From contig NC_044919.1 of the NCBI RefSeq assembly GCF_003576645.1, positions 14,818,412 through 14,882,411 on the forward strand: a stretch of DNA of 64,000 nt. The letters run 5' to 3'. Position 1 is the first letter of the stretch, and the number at the start of each line of letters is the position of its first letter. A program made the position numbers and the translations under genes. Positions 35,708 through 47,611 of the stretch are shown one piece after another. The DNA comes from Ipomoea triloba. Lineage: Eukaryota > Streptophyta > Magnoliopsida > Solanales > Convolvulaceae. The notes beneath the pieces were generated by a model. That model worked only from the letters and a program-made list of their open reading frames with translations, did no database searches and was not told where the DNA came from.

Positions 35708-36708
35708 AAAACATTATTTGATATGATTGTTATATATAATTATTTTTAAATAAAAGTGTTGTTAGTCTCGAAAGTATAGGATAAAAGTCTAGAAATTAGG
35801 GGTGGTGAATAGGCTTTTATAAATAATTCAAAATTTGTAAGACTATAAGGAATGTAAAACGCTTGAAAAAATTATCAGTGTCTTGTCCACAACGGAATTT
35901 AAGAACTTGATTGTGTAATGATTGTGTATGGTGTTTCACGTGTAAAAATGCATGCAAAAACAAATAAAGCAATTAAGAACACAATAATTATAGTGGTTCG
36001 AATGTTTATGTAATCCAGCCTTCTATTTCACTATACTACTATTTTTAGGAGAAATTCACTATATCCACCACACTGGTACAAGATACAATGAATTGGTGAT
36101 CTAGTGTCTTGATCACAAAGTCAGCACTAATCACACAACTCTGATGCCTCCATCACTAACACCATGATTTCAAAAGTCACAACTCCGTGCTACTATCCTC
36201 TATTTACTCTTGGTAGAGAAATCACTCTTTGCAAAACAATATTTTTCTTTCTTCCAACTTAGAGACTTCTGAATGAATTTATCATTGTGTTTCTAAGTTT
36301 ATTTTTCGAGATGAAGATCTTTGTATGTTCTTTGGTTTTTACTTGCTTATATTTTCTCGTGTGCGTGTGTATTGCTCTCGTGTTTTGTGTATGTTGTGTC
36401 CTTGCTTCTTCAAATCTTCATCCTTATATAGTTGTTTGAGATTTTGTCCGTTGGATAAAGACAATCTCAAATTTTAAAATTTTGTCATTATCTGCCGATC
36501 TTGTAGCCTTTTAACCTGTATACAGGCTTTATAAACTTTTCTCCTTTTAGTGTTGCATGGAGAATTTGTTTTCTAGCAGGAGTATTCTTATTTAAAACTT
36601 CTGTTGTGAACTTTAGCGCCTTAATAAATTCATGCAATTTTAGCTCCTTAATTCTGGCTGTTATATATTCACCCCTGTCTGTTAGCTCTTTTCAAATTTG
36701 GAATTGGC

Positions 36709-37328
36709 TAGAGGTGGCTACGGGCCGATTCAAGGTCGAACCAGCCCTGAATCGGCACGAAAAAAGCGGGTTTGCCCTCACCGGGCCTGGGCTAAGCTTA
36801 GCCCAAACCTAAACCTGCTTGTAGAGGGATGATTCAGGTCCTATAAAAAAATAACCCGGGACCCAGCTCGAAACCGACACAGGCCTAGACCCTGGCACGA
36901 CCCAAGCCTAGGTCTAAGTTCAGGCAGAATCTAGCATGGAATTTATAAATTATAATACACTTTATAATATTTATAAGTTATCAAATAATATTACAAGTCT
37001 TATAAAAAATTTCAAATGTTATTAAAGTCATATATATTTTTAGTTTTGTAGAAAATCATTTTAAGTTTTTTTTTTTATTTTTTATTTTGAGATTAATGTT
37101 TAAAATATTATTGAAATTGTTTAAGGGGTAAGAATTTTCATTGCTAATCATGAAGTCCTTGGTTTAAATTTCATTTCAAACAAAAATATAATTTATAAAT
37201 ATTTTATATATAAATAAATTTTAAAAAATCTGGCCTAGCCCGGGACTGGCCCATGTTATCTTGGCCGGTCCTGATCAGTGCTAACCTTGGCCCAAGTCCA
37301 GTCCGGGCATATGATTTGGCCACCTGCA
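36709..37328. mobile_element. hAT MITE nested in the copia LTR
   Basis: The ends are TAGAGGTGGC and inverted TGCAGGTGGC. 8-bp flanks are GAATTGGC (36701-36708) and GAATTGGA (37329-37336), one mismatch. The 620-bp body has GC-rich, GGGCC-type ends and an AT-rich core. Confidence 0.85.
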
Positions 37329-37554
37329 GAATTGGAGTTGTTATACCATAGACTAGGATACACCTTGCAACGTGGACCTACTACAGAATAATTTGTTTTA
37401 GAATTAACTCTTAAACTTTAGTTTCATCCTTAGCTTTTTCCATAATAAACTAGTTCTTAAACTTCACCTCCTTCCAATTTAATCTGAGCACACGACTACT
37501 TCATCTACTTCCTTAATTTTTGTGCATGCGACTTTAGCTACTCATTTAATTGTA

Positions 37555-37870
37555 CAAACTCTCATGCCTTTAATTAATTTAATGCAACTTCAGCTGTTTG
37601 CAATCTCTCTTGGCTTTTATTAATTTATTGCAACTTCACCTGCTTGTTGCAATTTCATCTTTTTAATTAGTTTGTGCAATCTTACCTCTTTAATTAATTA
37701 GTGCAACCTCACATATTGTTATAATTTAACCTATTTAATTAATTCGTGCAACCTCATCTCTTGTTACAATCTCACCTCTTTAATTAATTTGTGCAACATT
37801 ACTTCTTGTTGCAATCTCACCTCTTAAATTAATTCGTTAACCCTCACTCCTTGTTGCAATTTCGCTCAGC
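37555..37870 (-). repeat. Minisatellite inside the copia LTR
   Basis: About six diverged units of roughly 46-60 bases, each with TTTAATTAATT-GTGCAA then CTC-C-TCTTGTTGCAATCTCACC-like sequence. Confidence 0.75.
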
Positions 37871-38517
37871 TGCTCCTTGATTTACACGATCAACCTTAGC
37901 TGCTCCAGATTAATTTAACATCTACTGTTCCAAAATACTTATTTCAACCTCAACTGCTTTTTGAACTAAATCTCGTACAATATCATCTGCTTCCGAATAG
38001 GCCTTCGGCTGGTAATTTCTTCTCTAAAATTTATTCTTGTCTTCTTGATAATTCTTCATAATTCAGGCAAAAAATACGAGACTAATAATAACGAAGTAAG
38101 TGGTTTAAATTTTCATCCTAAATACATTTTTGACTCACTAAAAGCTAATATATATATTCTTAACAATTTCTCCTTTTTGATGATACCAACACATATACTC
38201 AATTATTGGCTTTAAGTCTCGAAAAATTTAAATATATTTCCTTTTCTCACTTTTATTTTGACAAAGCCTTTGACGAGTTTGACGAATATTTTTGAACTAG
38301 TGAATTACTTTTAGACAAGCTTCTTATATGCATTTGACAGAAATGAGATACGCGTTTAACATGCATTGTCAAACATAATTCAAGTAATAAACAATATACA
38401 CAATAACACAGTAATAATAAAGAAATGAATTGGAATTTCAAAATATTCATACTAGTTCACAAAATTCATCTGTTCGAAATATCATACAGAGTAAAAATTA
38501 CATTCTTGCATTGCTTT

Positions 38518-38724
38518 CTATTTCTCATTCTCTATCTTGAGCATGTGATTAATTTCTTCCCTGAGTTTTATAAAATCACCTTTGAATAGATTAGTAGTAA
38601 ACTTTTCCTTTACTTCTCCAGCCAACTCTTTGTCTGTTGCACCATTCATGAATCCTTGCGCGTCCAATATCATCCTGGTAACAACTTTCTTTGAGAGCTG
38701 AGACAGGTTCTTCATGGTGGACAT
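38518..38724 (-). pseudogene. Post-pol ORF remnant of the Sirevirus-like element
   Basis: On the - strand, MSTMKNLSQLSKKVVTRMI to a stop at 38518, with GDFIKLREEINHMLKIENEK near the end: a mostly helical, charged 68-residue frame just inside the polypurine tract. Sireviruses may carry an extra ORF after pol in this place; I assign it by position, not by a recognised motif. Confidence 0.4.
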
Positions 38725-38739
38725 TCCTGTTCCGTTAGA

Positions 38740-39660
38740 CGGTGCGGTGATACGAAGACACGGTGAGTTTTGAAAAAATTTGGGCCCATTTACTAAGGGA
38801 AACTACTTTTTGTTTTATGTTTTTTTAACTTTTCAATTTTCATTCTTTGTTTTCCATTCTATTTTCTGTCTAAAAATCTTGTTTATTAGCATTTATTTTT
38901 TTTTAAATATTTTTTATACAGATTAACGTTATAAAATTAACACAAGTTTAATTTCGAGTGATTTTTAGATCTTATATTTAAAATATTTTAAATTGTATTT
39001 GGTCTAAATAGAATAAATATAATTTTTACTTTTAACTCTAATATATGTAAGATTTTTACATTTGATATATGAACCAAATTTATATATGTTTATAGTATAA
39101 CTAAAAATATATTCAAACCAATAACCTATTAAGTTCACATAATTTTTTTTTTTTTTTGAAAACAAGTTCACATAAAATTTAGTTTAGATAATATTAATAT
39201 TTTTGAGCTAATATTTAAAATATTTTTGGATATATTCGTTTGAATGACATGTATATAAATATATAATTTTATTTTGAATTCTAATATAATAATATATGTG
39301 AAATTTCAATGTCCGATATTCGAACAAAATTTGTATTACGATATAACATAACTAAAAATATCCGACCAATAATCAATTGAGTTCAATCAAAATATAAAAC
39401 TCGGTATAGAGTTCAATTATTAATTTTGATAATCTGAATACTGTCTAATTTTAGGTATAACCAAATAAGTTATCTTTAAATAAGTAATGCAAGTAAAAAA
39501 GATAGAAGATTATGATAAGTAAAAGAAGATAATAATGAATGTAATCATAGTAATCAATAAATATGTAAGAAGATAATGGTGAAAATGTGGTTATAGTGAC
39601 ATATAGCCAAATAGATGATATATGATTATATTTTTCATAGTAGAGGTAGGAATTATATTG
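38740..39660. other. AT-rich intergenic DNA
   Basis: Coding-like composition stops near 38790, probably the truncation point of the copia element. The rest is AT-rich with no signal. Confidence 0.55.
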
Positions 39661-39668
39661 ATAAATGG

Positions 39669-40229
39669 GGGTGCATTCAATCATGACTTGTAGACTTTTA
39701 AAATGATAGGTTTTAATAAACTTTTATTGACTTTCATAGAGTTTTTCAAAACTTTGTAAGTCTCTATAAAAGTCATTCATAATTTTATTTTAAGAAGCGT
39801 ACAAAAGCGTACAAAAGTCATTCATATATAAAAAACATTCATAAACTTTTATCAACTTTTTTATTTTAAGAAGCGTACAAAAGTCATTGAAATTCTAAAT
39901 TGAATACATCCTTACAAACTTTCAATGATTTTGATTCTTATTATTTATAATTTTCTTACAAAATATGTTATAATATACCATAAAATTCTTCTTATTATAT
40001 AGTTCTTCATCTACATCAGCATTCTCAACATTATTATATTTATCCATAGTATGGTGAGACTTATATGCTAATTAATTACTTATACAACATTAATAAGCTT
40101 AAAAAAAAACCATTTCTTATGAAATTCATAATAATATTGAACACTAAAATTTATAGTGATAGAATTGTTCAAATAAAATATTTAGAAATATAATTATTAG
40201 AGGCATAAAATAAATAAATAAATAAATAA

Positions 40230-40284
<55 letters not shown>

Positions 40285-41212
40285 TATTTGATATACTGTT
40301 AGGCATCAAGCAAATAGCTATTATTTGCAATTGCAATTTGAGTCTGCGAACAACAGTAAGGTGCTATTGTTTGCAGCCCCAAATTGTTGTTGCAAAAAAT
40401 AGTTCGCTATTCGTAGTAACATGTTAAAAAAGGAAAAAAAAATATTATGAATATAAACATAAAATGAATAAAAATCAAAATATACAAGTATTTATATGAA
40501 TATTATGAAACTTATAGTAAAGTTTGATGGTGATAGATGAAAATTTTGCTTTGTTCATGTATTTAGGGAGAGAAAGTTCTTGGAGAAAGTTTAGAAGTTA
40601 GGGAGAAAAGTTTGTAGAGAAAGTTTAGAAGTTGGGGATAAAAAGTTCGTATAAAAAAATAAAAAATCAAAATATGCAAGCAATAATGAAGTAAAAATAA
40701 TATTATTTCAATTTTTTAGAGAAAGATTGTAAAGTTTATGAGAGAGAAAAAATTGGTAGAGTTTAGTTATGAATAAAATATAGGATAATGAAGAAAAAAT
40801 AATTTATTGAATTTAGGTATAAGGTTTATAAAGTTTAAATAAAGAGAAAAAATATAGAGTTTAAATAGAGAGATAAAACATTCAGAGTTGATAGAAAGAA
40901 AATTTTGAAATCTTGAGGTTGAGGGTTAGATTTCAACTATTTATATTTGAGAAGGAAAGGTCTACAATAAATCAATAATTCTAAAGTAAAAAAGTCTACA
41001 AAAATTCACAATTTTTTTGAATATCGCATGACTTGTAAAGATTCTTTAAAAGTCTTAATTCAATAACCACCACACTTTTAAAGACTCCTTAAAAATCTTG
41101 ATTGAATAAAGCTTGATTTTTAAAGACTTCTTAAAAATTTGAAATGAATACCTCCAAACTTTTAAAGTTTATAAAAGTCAATGTATGAAAGTCATGATTG
41201 GATACACCCTAA
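39669..41212. mobile_element. Non-autonomous DNA transposon with long TIRs
   Basis: The left end GGGTGCATTCAATCATGACTT faces inverted GGGTGTATCCAATCATGACTT at the right; ACTTTTAAA/TTTAAAAGTC motifs repeat inside both ends. About 1.54 kb, AT-rich, with (AAAT)n(AT)n at 40203-40280 and no transposase frame. No flanking duplication was identified, so the superfamily is open. Confidence 0.7.
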
Positions 41213-41396
41213 AATTTTAGTAAAAGACCTGAGATTTGATTTGAAGAACTTTTCATAAAATTTCCATGATAAAGTTAAATCATCTTTTAAAAATTGAATT
41301 TTCTTAAAATATTTTAGAGTAAAATTTCAACAAAATAATTTTGACTTAGAGGTAAAATAAGACAAATCCTGAAAAAAAAAAAACAAAACAAAAAAC

Positions 41397-42178
41397 ATGA
41401 AACCTCATTAAATGACACTTTTTACCTCTATGTTATGTGCATATATCACTTTTTCTCTCTGTGTTATAAAGTGACAGTATTTCTCCTGAAATGTTAAATT
41501 GACATTTTTGCCCTTAAAAATAATTATTTCATTTATTTTTCTTCTCCAACAAATTATTACTTATATGTATGGATGATCACGATTTGGTTCGAACCTAACC
41601 AAACACTGTAACAATTATACCGAAATAGTATAGACGGTTCTGGTTACGATTCAGAACCGAAAAATTAAAATTAAATAATTGTTGAACCGTGAACCGAAAC
41701 TGAACCACACTCATATATTGTGAAAATGATCAAACACTTATTTTGATAAATCGGTACGGTTCGGTTCCAATTTCGATTTTGAACCGCCAATCAAAACTTA
41801 TTTATTTATTTATTTTTATAATTTTATTTCTTATTTAAAATAGTCTAAATTCAACAATTATTTTATTTTATTTTTTCGGTTCTGAATTGTAACCGTAAAA
41901 GTCCATAGTATTTAAGTTCAATTGCTACAGTGTTCAATTAGGTTTGTATCGAACAGTGATCTTCCATACATATTAGTAATATAATTGGTTGGAGAATAAA
42001 AATAAATGAAATAGTTATTTTTAAGGGTAAAAATGTCAATTTAACATTACAGGGGAGGAAACTACCACTTTTAAAATAACTGAGGGAGAAAAACTGCAAC
42101 TTTAATAACTCAGGGGGAAAAGTGCTATATGCACATAACATAGAGAGAAAAATGTCATTTTCTCTCAACATAATTAAA
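41397..42178. mobile_element. Large fold-back element (~0.78 kb)
   Basis: The arms pair almost end to end: CTATGTTATGTGCATATATCA against GTGCTATATGCACATAACATAG; CCCTTAAAAATAATTATTTCA against its complement; GATCACGATTTGGTTCG against CGAACAGTGATC; CGATTCAGAACCGAAAAA against TTTTTTCGGTTCTGAATTG, centre near 41765. Confidence 0.8.
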
Positions 42179-43362
42179 ATACTCAAACATTTGGATGAAG
42201 AGGATCCGCTGATGCCATGATATCAATCATTTTTGAAGCCAATATGCTAGAGAGATTCCCGTTTATGGCTGCGTGTGGAGTACATTTGCTACCTCCGCGA
42301 ACAGCTACAACAAACTATGGACGACTGCATTATGTCTACACACAACTCACGGTGTGCAAGGATCAGCAATTGTTAGGTTCTGATTAATAACATAATAATA
42401 ATAGTAATAATTATGACCATTATTACAGCATTATTGGATATTAATAATATAATGCAGCGGAAATGTCTTATCCTATAATGTTAATCTGTTTAGTGCTGTT
42501 AAAGATTATATAGGTGACGGAGGGTCCAGTGAGAGGGTAGGAAAGCCAAATTTGTTAATTGTAGAACCTCATCTTACTGATGTTCTAGTTAAAAAATTCT
42601 AATTAATAATTATAACAACAATATCTCACTCTCAACCTTTCCAAAGATTATGATTTGGTTGATTTCAATAACACTGTAGCCAATGATAGACAATCTTATA
42701 TTGAAACGAAGGAGTGCTGAGACTAAATTTGGAGGCATCATTTAAAGACACAACACAACCGAACTAGGAGTTATCCAAAAGTGAGCTCAAAAATGCTACT
42801 GCCTATTTCACTCTCACTAGTTAACCATTGACAATTGAAAGTAGATGGAATAGATGCTTATTTTGACACTATTCTAGTTACTTTTATTTTCTTCCTTTTT
42901 TTAGTCCCATATAATTTTGCCCAATTGTTAATACACTGTTTAGAGCACAAGAAAAATTTACCCAAAAATATTAAATTCATTTTATTAAGATTAGTTTTTT
43001 TTTTGAAAAACAAAATTACAACCTCATTGAAGGCAAATTTTGAAAGAATATTATCAAAGAAAAATAATAATACCTTTAAAAACTTGGACAGACAATTTTT
43101 ATTATCCTATTAAAACTAGGTTGAAGGAATATTAAATTTATTAAAAACTTTTTTCACTGAACATTTATATAACAAACAGGTTAATATATATAACACGAAA
43201 TCATGCTAAATGTTTTGAAAATAAAGCATCAAGATCATGCAACATGTCAATTTATGCTTAATATTTCATGCAATATAATATTAATATAAAATATTCTAGG
43301 TGAATAAACATTTAAGTATCACACAAATTTGAAAAAGATATTAAAAATAGTGATACTTAGCT
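42179..43362. other. Intergenic DNA with an unassigned GC-balanced patch
   Basis: 42190-42370 has balanced composition (GGATCCGCTGATGCCATG, CTACCTCCGCGAACAGCTAC) but no frame I recognise. The rest is AT-rich. Confidence 0.4.
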
Positions 43363-44010
43363 CATTTCGATCATTCCCATCTCATGCTTTAAGGTAGCAA
43401 ATCTCGTTTCGCACAATGGCTTGGTGAGAATGTCAGCAACTTTGATTCTCTGTAACCCAATGGGGTAGCTCAAGTGGCAAGTGAGCTCTCTTTGTGGGGA
43501 AGAATTGTGGGAGAACCCAGGTTCAATTCCACAAGTGACGATTCCCCATGGGCTAGCTCCTGTGCCTCCCGGAGCTGACGCGGGGGTACCCAAACCGTTA
43601 AACCGACGGAAAAAGACCCGGTGAATTTACCGAAAAAAAAACTTGATTCTCTGTAGAAATATATTCGATCTTTAAATCCTTCTTTCCGACATGATCTCTA
43701 ATAAAACGGTGTCAAATGTTGATGTGCTTTAATTTGTTCTTGAGTGAAGCACTGGATTTTGAGTAATCGCAATGGCACTAGTATTATCACATAAAATACT
43801 TACGTCTTCACAATTAATTCCATAATCCTTTAATTGTTGCTTCAACCACAAGATTTGTGCATAGTAACTCCCTACGACAATATACTCAGCTTCTATAGTA
43901 CTGGTTGCTATCGAAATTTGGTTTTTGCTAAACTAAGATACAACCCTTCCCCCTAAGAACTGGCATGTCCAATAGGTGCTTTTTCTATCTATCTTGCATT
44001 ATGCATGATA
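43363..44010 (-). pseudogene. Sirevirus-like copia RNase H remnant, interrupted by a SINE
   Basis: On the - strand: FSKNQISIATSTIEAEYIVV, GSYYAQILWLKQQLKDYGIN, CEDVSILCDNTSAIAI, IEYIST, then, past the SINE, VADILTKPLCETRFATLKHE and a stop near 43360. These are the canonical copia RNase H end motifs. Frameshifts and stops lie around 43700. The gag of a similar element lies at 49860-51106 in the same orientation. Confidence 0.85.
43455..43642 (+). mobile_element. SINE, fourth family, inserted in copia RNase H
   Basis: Box A-like GGTAGCTCAAGTGGCAAGTG, box B GGTTCAATTCC, then GGGGTACCCAAACCG and an A run. TTGATTCTCTGTA flanks it at 43442-43454 and 43643-43655, and removing one copy restores the copia reading ISTENQ-VADIL. 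Confidence 0.9.
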
Positions 44011-44029
44011 CGAAATATACCCCGGACTA

Positions 44030-45352
44030 CAAACCCTTTCCCACTAAAATATCTGGTCAGATACGAAGCACTGAGTAGTGTGGGTCTTTTCCCGACCTGA
44101 GTATAGCACTTGACTGACCCGACCTGGAGGCTAGGCATCTCAATGGCCTAATAGGGTTTTTTACCTTTATTTCTCTAAGCTCGGTCCCGACCCGGCTACT
44201 AGTGTGAGAACCCGAGCACACGTACTTAGCATCCAAACCAATCCCTGTGGGCAATTGGCTAGTCAGATTCATTCTTACACGTGCATGTTTCTCCTTCACC
44301 GCCGAGATCACCGAGTGCATAACGAAAACGCAGCGAGCATGCCGACTTATCAGCATGTGTCCCCTCTAATTCCCTATAAATACTTCGCTAGACGCTTGTA
44401 GAAGAGACTTTTGGACAACTCTTATACTAAGCATTTATGAGCTGGAGAACCTCCAACCTCAGAATTCTTACTCCTGAGCTCAACTAAGTATATTATATTA
44501 TAGGAGATACGATTATATTCTATTTCTAATTTACCCGACTGCATGTGAATACAGATACTCGGTGGCATTTACTACATCATTTTGACACCGTTAGTGAGGA
44601 CCGACACTAATAGCTATGAGCTCGGCCCGAGTCCCTAATCATGTAGCAATTCAATTATGACGCAGAGCATAATTCCGAGCAAGCGGATCGAGTTCGACCT
44701 CCATTCTCAATTGTCATCCTGACAAGCTACGATTCAGACGTCACAGGTCGGATCAGCCTATCCAAATGTGCTCTACCTCAACATAATTAATGCAGGTGAA
44801 ATGCACCCTCTCTCATCGAGCTTCGAAGTGAATCCTTTTGCGCTCAGCTCGGTTCCTGGATAGGACTTCACCTCTCTTAGGTGGGGGTATCCACCTCCCT
44901 TCATGTTGGGCCACTTCTCACCTCAGCCCATATTCCAACCACCTGTGAGCATGGTCGTCCCGACCCTTCCGAGCACTCAACCAGTGTTGACGACAATGGG
45001 TGTCATAAGTCTGCAAAATTCAAATCGGTCGCTCGAGCAAATTGTCCAACTAGTTTAGATCCAACCAAATCCGAGCGTAGGGAATTCTCACGATTGTGAT
45101 TCCTGATTGCCTATCCGACATCAGTTAGGACCACGTCTCTAACCGTGGGATCACAATGAACAACCAGTCGAGAACCCACGAATGCTTATATAGCACTGTG
45201 TTAGAACAACTCGCCTTCGTCGTCGGATATAGAGAACGACGAACATCGACATCGGTCGACCACCACTCTGTTCATAATATATTTTGTATAATAGCTTGTA
45301 TATAGGTGAATTGAAATGTAATTTTGTGAAAATATTTTATCAGAATGTAGTT
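44030..45352 (+). mobile_element. Degenerate gypsy-like LTR and leader
   Basis: A promoter-like CCCTATAAATACTTCGC lies at 44370 and a junction CATTTACTACATCATTTTGACACCGTTAGTG near 44562-44595 resembles an LTR end plus a primer-binding region. What follows (44600-45300) is GC-balanced and frame-broken, as in an old gag. No second LTR was found. Assignment rests on layout only. Confidence 0.4.
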
Positions 45353-46160
45353 TGACGGTAAAAATGGTTACCGGAGTATATTTGTATATAAGTGAACAAA
45401 GACAATAGCATTGCTATTATTTGTGTACCAGAAATAGAGTGCCCCTCTCCATAACAACAGGGTCTACTACTTATACTATACCCAACGGCTCTTCTGGTGA
45501 GTTTAACAGACTCATAATGTGCCGGGTAATAATGATGGGAGCCGTTGGAGTAATGGTGGGGAATCGTTGGAGTAATTCCCCTCTTCAATGTGTTGGTGAC
45601 CATCTCGCCTCCATGCGTCTGCCTCCATAAGTGTGTTCACCTCTTAGCTTGTAGCCGTTCCATATGTTATTGACCGTTGCTATTTGACTATCACTATATC
45701 ATTACTTCAATGAGACCAAGTGCATCGGGTCGGATCCAACATCTTTCCTAATTATCTTGTCACTAGACCCCCTACTCCCAAGTTGAGAGCATAGCGGAGT
45801 CAACTAGGGAGTAATAATAGTGTAAAATTATCATTTATTGAATATCCTAAGCTACAAGTGCAGAGAAGCGGGACAAATAAGTTTTTTTTTGAACCCTGGC
45901 CGAGGCAGCCACGATAGCCAAGACAGCCTAGGCTAATACCTAAGGCGGTATCGACCAAACACGGCCGAGGCGTGGCCTTAGGCATGTGACCGAGGCACGG
46001 CCTCTGCCTTGCATGGCCAAGGCAGCCTCGACTGCAATGTTTTTTATGTGTTTTTTTATGCGCTCATAGTTCACTTCGGCCTGCCGTAAGCTCGGTCAAA
46101 GGTCGGCTCTTCCGTAGGGTAGTGAGCGAGGTCCTGCCCTGTACCATCCCTTAGAGGATA

Positions 46161-46527
46161 GCATTTTCATAACCAAGCCTTAAGCTTGACCAAGAAAACA
46201 TCCTTTCATCAGGTAGCTAGCGAGATCGGATCCCGTGCCGACCCTAAGGGAATAGAGTGTAGCGTTTTCGTAACCAAACCTTAAGCTTGACCATGAAAAC
46301 ACCCTTCCGTCAGGTAGCTAGCGAGATCGGATCCGTGCCGACCCTAAGGGAATAAAGTGTAACAAGAATAGTAATATTTTTTTATTCAACAAAATTGATC
46401 AGGGCGGACCATGACCAATAGTTACATCAATAATCGCAGGGAATAGAGTGTAACAAGAATAGAAACTTTTTATTCAACAAAATTGATAAGGGCGGACCAT
46501 GACCAATAGTTATATCGATAATCGCTG
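46161..46527 (-). repeat. Two tandem duplications inside the TR-GAG-like element
   Basis: Unit one, about 101 bp, occurs at 46161-46261 and 46262-46361 (GTAACCAA-CCTTAAGCTTGACCA, AGCTAGCGAGATCGGATCC). Unit two, 91 bp, occurs at 46350-46440 and 46441-46527 (GTGTAACAAGAATAG, GGGCGGACCATGACC). Confidence 0.85.
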
Positions 46528-46632
46528 GGTCCTCTCTCGTATCCCTCCATCCTTCTGCGCGTATAATCGAGGCACTTGACTTTGAACCACTGCCACCAAT
46601 TGGATTAGAGCCGCTGACGCTTGCTGAATAAC

Positions 46633-47043
46633 CTAGGCCGTTGCCTGGAGATCCACAGGTGGCACCTGTGCCTTGGGTTTTTGCTGCCCTCCAATATGAT
46701 TGCTGTTGAGTTGTCGTTCCCTACTGATGTGTTCTCTCTCAGCGGGGACTCCACCTCTACCTCTTGAGGGGGCGATGGAGGGGCCTAGCCTTGCATCCCT
46801 GCTACTAACTGGGCTAGTGCCGCTTCTGCTTGTTGATTGACTTGAGCAGTCGCTTGGAGGTCCACAACCTTGATGGGAAAGCGACCCTACTGAATGACTT
46901 GAGCAAGCGCTTGGAGATCTACGACGTGGATGGGAGCGCGACCTCCATCCACGATTATTGTTGACCTGGCAACGAAGATCCCCCTCGCGGCCGTGGTTGC
47001 TGTCGCAGTTCAAGTAACGGGAACCATGAGTAACGAGAACCAT
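46633..47043 (-). CDS. Gag-like N-terminal ORF of the TR-GAG-like element
   Basis: 136 codons, opening MVLVTHGSRYLNCDSNHGRE and continuing through an Arg/Ser/Pro-rich, low-complexity middle (RSRSHPRRRSPSACSS) to a TAG-side end at 46633. It starts about 95 bases after the primer-site-like sequence, as gag does. There is no zinc knuckle, protease or polymerase. Whether it is still a working gag or a decayed remnant cannot be told here. Confidence 0.4.
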   Translation of the reverse strand: MVLVTHGSRYLNCDSNHGREGDLRCQVNNNRGWRSRSHPRRRSPSACSSHSVGSLSHQGCGPPSDCSSQSTSRSGTSPVSSRDARLGPSIAPSRGRGGVPAEREHISRERQLNSNHIGGQQKPKAQVPPVDLQATA

Positions 47044-47611
47044 GGGTAATGGGAACCATGGGAGCTGCTCGATCTGGTCGTGTAATTTCTAGTGATAAGC
47101 TAATTTGTGAAATTTTGCCTGAGATTTGATCTCGACTCTCAATGAAAGCACCAATGACGGTAAAAGTTGTTACTGAAGTATATTGGTGTTTAAGTGAACA
47201 AAGACAATTGCATTGCTATTATTTTTGTACCAGGAACAGAGCGTCCCCACTCTCTAACAATAGGGTCTACTACTTATACTATACCCAACGGCTCTTCTAG
47301 TGAGTGTAACAGACTCATAATGTGCCGGGTAATAATGGTGGGAGCCGTTGGAGTAATGGTGGGGGACCGTTGGAGTAATTTCCCTCTTCAATATGTTGGT
47401 GACCGTTTCGCCTCCATCTGTTCGCCTCCATGCATCTGCCTCCATAAGTGTGTTTGCATCCATGCGTTCGCCTCTATAAGTGTGTTTGCCTCTTAGCTTG
47501 TAGTTGTTCCATTGACTATTGACCGTTGCTATTTGACTATCACCATTTCTTCAATGAGACAAAGTACATCGGGTCGGATTCAACATCTTGCCCAATTATC
47601 TTGACATAGTT

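Larger units (their letters stand above)
35760..38165 (-). mobile_element. 3' LTR of a Sirevirus-like copia element, with nested hAT MITE
   Basis: On the - strand the LTR starts TGTTAAGAATATATATATTAG at 38165, directly after a polypurine tract ATCAAAAAGGAGAAAT, and ends CGAGACTAACA at 35760. A TATA-like CAACTATATAAGGATG lies near 36430 on the - strand. Without the inserted MITE the LTR is about 1.79 kb. The internal side is to the right (38166 onwards). Confidence 0.75.
45353..47606 (-). mobile_element. Complete 2254-bp non-autonomous LTR retrotransposon (TR-GAG-like)
   Basis: Two direct LTRs, 45353-45762 (410 bp) and 47155-47606 (452 bp), start TGACGGTAAAA and end TTATCTTG(T/A)CA on +. TAGTT flanks both sides (45348-45352 and 47607-47611). 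Read on the - strand, the LTR at 47155 is followed at once by TTGGTGCTTTCATTGAGAG, a primer-site-like sequence seen next to LTRs of plant gypsy elements, and a purine tract GGGAGTAGGGGG precedes the other LTR. Only one short frame lies inside; there is no pol. The right LTR is longer because GCCTCCAT-type units are expanded. Confidence 0.88.

Noticed and set aside
37555..37870. Regular spacing of TTAATTAATT..GTGCAA units considered as a CRISPR-like array
   Set aside because: Units are diverged tandem copies within a plant LTR; no conserved repeat/unique spacer pattern, and this is eukaryotic DNA.
43357..43593. A 78-codon frame starting MGTPASAPGG and ending in copia sequence
   Set aside because: A chance fusion of the SINE's reverse strand with the interrupted copia RNase H, not a gene.
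44204..45099. Short + strand frames in the gypsy-like LTR and leader
   Set aside because: No gag or other domain motif; frames are short and broken.
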